This document shows positions 63,186 through 64,000 of a DNA stretch of 64,000 nucleotides, piece by piece. Location of the stretch: contig NZ_CAJTXD010000004.1 of NCBI RefSeq assembly GCF_910580175.1, forward strand, positions 62,001-126,000, written 5' to 3'. The position numbers and the translations under genes are program-made. The notes under the pieces were generated by a model. It was not told the DNA's origin, searched no databases, and was given only the letters and a program-made list of their open reading frames with translations. Each line of letters opens with the position of its first letter. Position 1 is the first letter of the stretch. The stretch comes from an uncultured Alistipes sp. Its GTDB lineage: Bacteria > Bacteroidota > Bacteroidia > Bacteroidales > Rikenellaceae.

Positions 63186-64000
63186 TCAGATGTCAAGATT
63201 CAACGAGCCGGTTTTTACCAGGTTCAGCCGGATGGAGATGGGATTCGGGTCGAGCTTGCGGCCGGGATGGTATCGTTGCAGTTCGACGGGCACGACGATC
63301 TTCACGTTCGAGGCTTCCGTCAGCGCGCGCAGGTCTTCGGCATAGATGCGGGTCGAGGGGATTTCGGTCGTCGCGTCGACTTCGACCGTGAAGGGGGAGA
63401 GTACGAGTCCCGTAGGGGTAAACACGGGCGAAAGCCGCATGCTCAACGGCAGCGTGCTCTCTACCCTGCCCTCGATCGAAAGCGTGTTCACGGGGTCGGC
63501 CGTACCCTGCGGGTCGAGGTTCTTGGTCAGCATGTCGAGCACTTCGCCTAAGTCGAGCGAGCCGAGTTCGTACGAAAGGTCAGAGACGTTCAGCAGTTGC
63601 AGGTATTTGCGGGCCGATGCCTCGGTCTGCTGCCGCAGTGCGGCGTTGGTGGCGAACAACTTGACGAAAGCCTCCTTGAAACGGGTCTTGTCGACCGATG
63701 CTTCGCTCAGTCCCAGCAGGGCGAGGAAATCCTTTTTGTAGCTTCGCCATGCCAGGTCGGCCACCTTGTTGAGCCGCTCGTCGCTGCGGCCCATTTCTTC
63801 GATCAGGGTGCCGGTCAGCTCGCCGAGGTAGGCGTCGTCGACATAGAGCCGGGCGAAATCGACGTATTTTGCGCCGCCGGGCAGTTGCGAGGGCAGCCAG
63901 ATGTCGGCCTCGTCGAGCATTTCTTGCAGCGATCCTTCGCTGTCGTGGATGTCGTCCAGAGCCACCGTCACGGTTACCAACGGCACCGTGAAGCGGGATG
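63186..64000 (-). CDS. Hypothetical protein, 5' end outside the window
   Basis: The frame is open to the window edge, so the N-terminus is missing; at least 270 residues are present. I do not recognise a family. The visible part is alpha-beta, with acidic stretches (LDDIHDSEGSLQEMLDEADI) and a beta-rich second half (SIEGRVESTLPLSMRLSPVF, then VVPVELQRYHPGRKLDPNPI). It ends 22 bases before the DUF5723 start on the same strand, so the two are probably one operon and this may be an envelope protein working with the DUF5723 barrel. Confidence 0.7.
   Translation of the reverse strand, partial: SRFTVPLVTVTVALDDIHDSEGSLQEMLDEADIWLPSQLPGGAKYVDFARLYVDDAYLGELTGTLIEEMGRSDERLNKVADLAWRSYKKDFLALLGLSEASVDKTRFKEAFVKLFATNAALRQQTEASARKYLQLLNVSDLSYELGSLDLGEVLDMLTKNLDPQGTADPVNTLSIEGRVESTLPLSMRLSPVFTPTGLVLSPFTVEVDATTEIPSTRIYAEDLRALTEASNVKIVVPVELQRYHPGRKLDPNPISIRLNLVKTGSLNLDI

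Overview
The window reads as a chromosomal, mostly housekeeping segment of a GC-rich member of the Bacteroidales. The evidence is a set of families largely confined to Bacteroidota (GldE-type CBS protein, DUF4270, DUF3098, DUF4837, DUF5723, a single-domain glycogen synthase, an FHS-type MFS carrier, a three-subunit succinate dehydrogenase/fumarate reductase with one fused cytochrome b) and the repeated use of the Bacteroidota promoter -7 box TAnnTTTG. An Alistipes/Rikenellaceae-like source is my inference from base composition and protein character; it was not computed. I see no rRNA, tRNA, CRISPR array, transposase, integrase or complete mobile element.

Layout. 1-4.0 kb: YitT membrane protein, priA and a ComF-like phosphoribosyltransferase, closely packed. 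4.1-18 kb: a small lipoprotein on the minus strand, then a long plus-strand run: dnaB, a YifB/ComM ATPase, an unlisted 59-residue protein, murG-murC-ftsQ-ftsA-ftsZ (the distal end of a division/cell-wall cluster), gldE, a phosphopantetheinyl transferase and a pentapeptide-repeat protein. 18-30 kb (minus): a C1 peptidase, topA, a DUF4270 lipoprotein with a single-domain glycogen synthase, and the yfhO-ftsX-DUF3098-uppP-truB-queA run. 30-44 kb: prenyl diphosphate synthase, MFS carrier, rplS, surE with a NarL-type two-component pair, efp, a polysaccharide deacetylase, a DUF4837 lipoprotein, cls, a RelA/SpoT protein and a hemolysin-III protein. 44-52 kb: methyltransferase, xseA/xseB, menA, a small plug/TonB-like protein, prfA, GT2, PfkB-family kinase and pfkA. 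52-55.3 kb: an envelope-stress-like operon PspC-PspC-PadR-DUF2807-PspC. 55.3-56.3 kb: a 1-kb stretch without an intact gene that holds a strong promoter, a structured leader and a sequence resembling a diversity-generating-retroelement template/variable repeat. 56.3-64 kb: sdhCAB, 5-formyl-THF cyclo-ligase, a patatin-like protein, a candidate small RNA, a DUF5723 outer-membrane gene broken by one in-frame stop, and a gene cut by the window edge.

How the parts work together. Many genes serve envelope biogenesis and division: lipid II synthesis and carrier recycling (murG, murC, uppP), the divisome (ftsQ, ftsA, ftsZ, ftsX), phospholipid (cls), isoprenoid and menaquinone supply (prenyl synthase, menA) and menaquinone-linked respiration (sdhCAB). 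The rest serves replication and repair (priA, dnaB, topA, xseAB), translation (truB, queA, rplS, efp, prfA) and central metabolism (pfkA, glycogen synthase).

The most interesting non-coding signals are: a family of tandem ~74-bp repeats, each unit carrying a promoter-like box, placed upstream of surE, relA and prfA; the orphan retroelement-like repeat beside sdhB; and a candidate small RNA near 61.5 kb.
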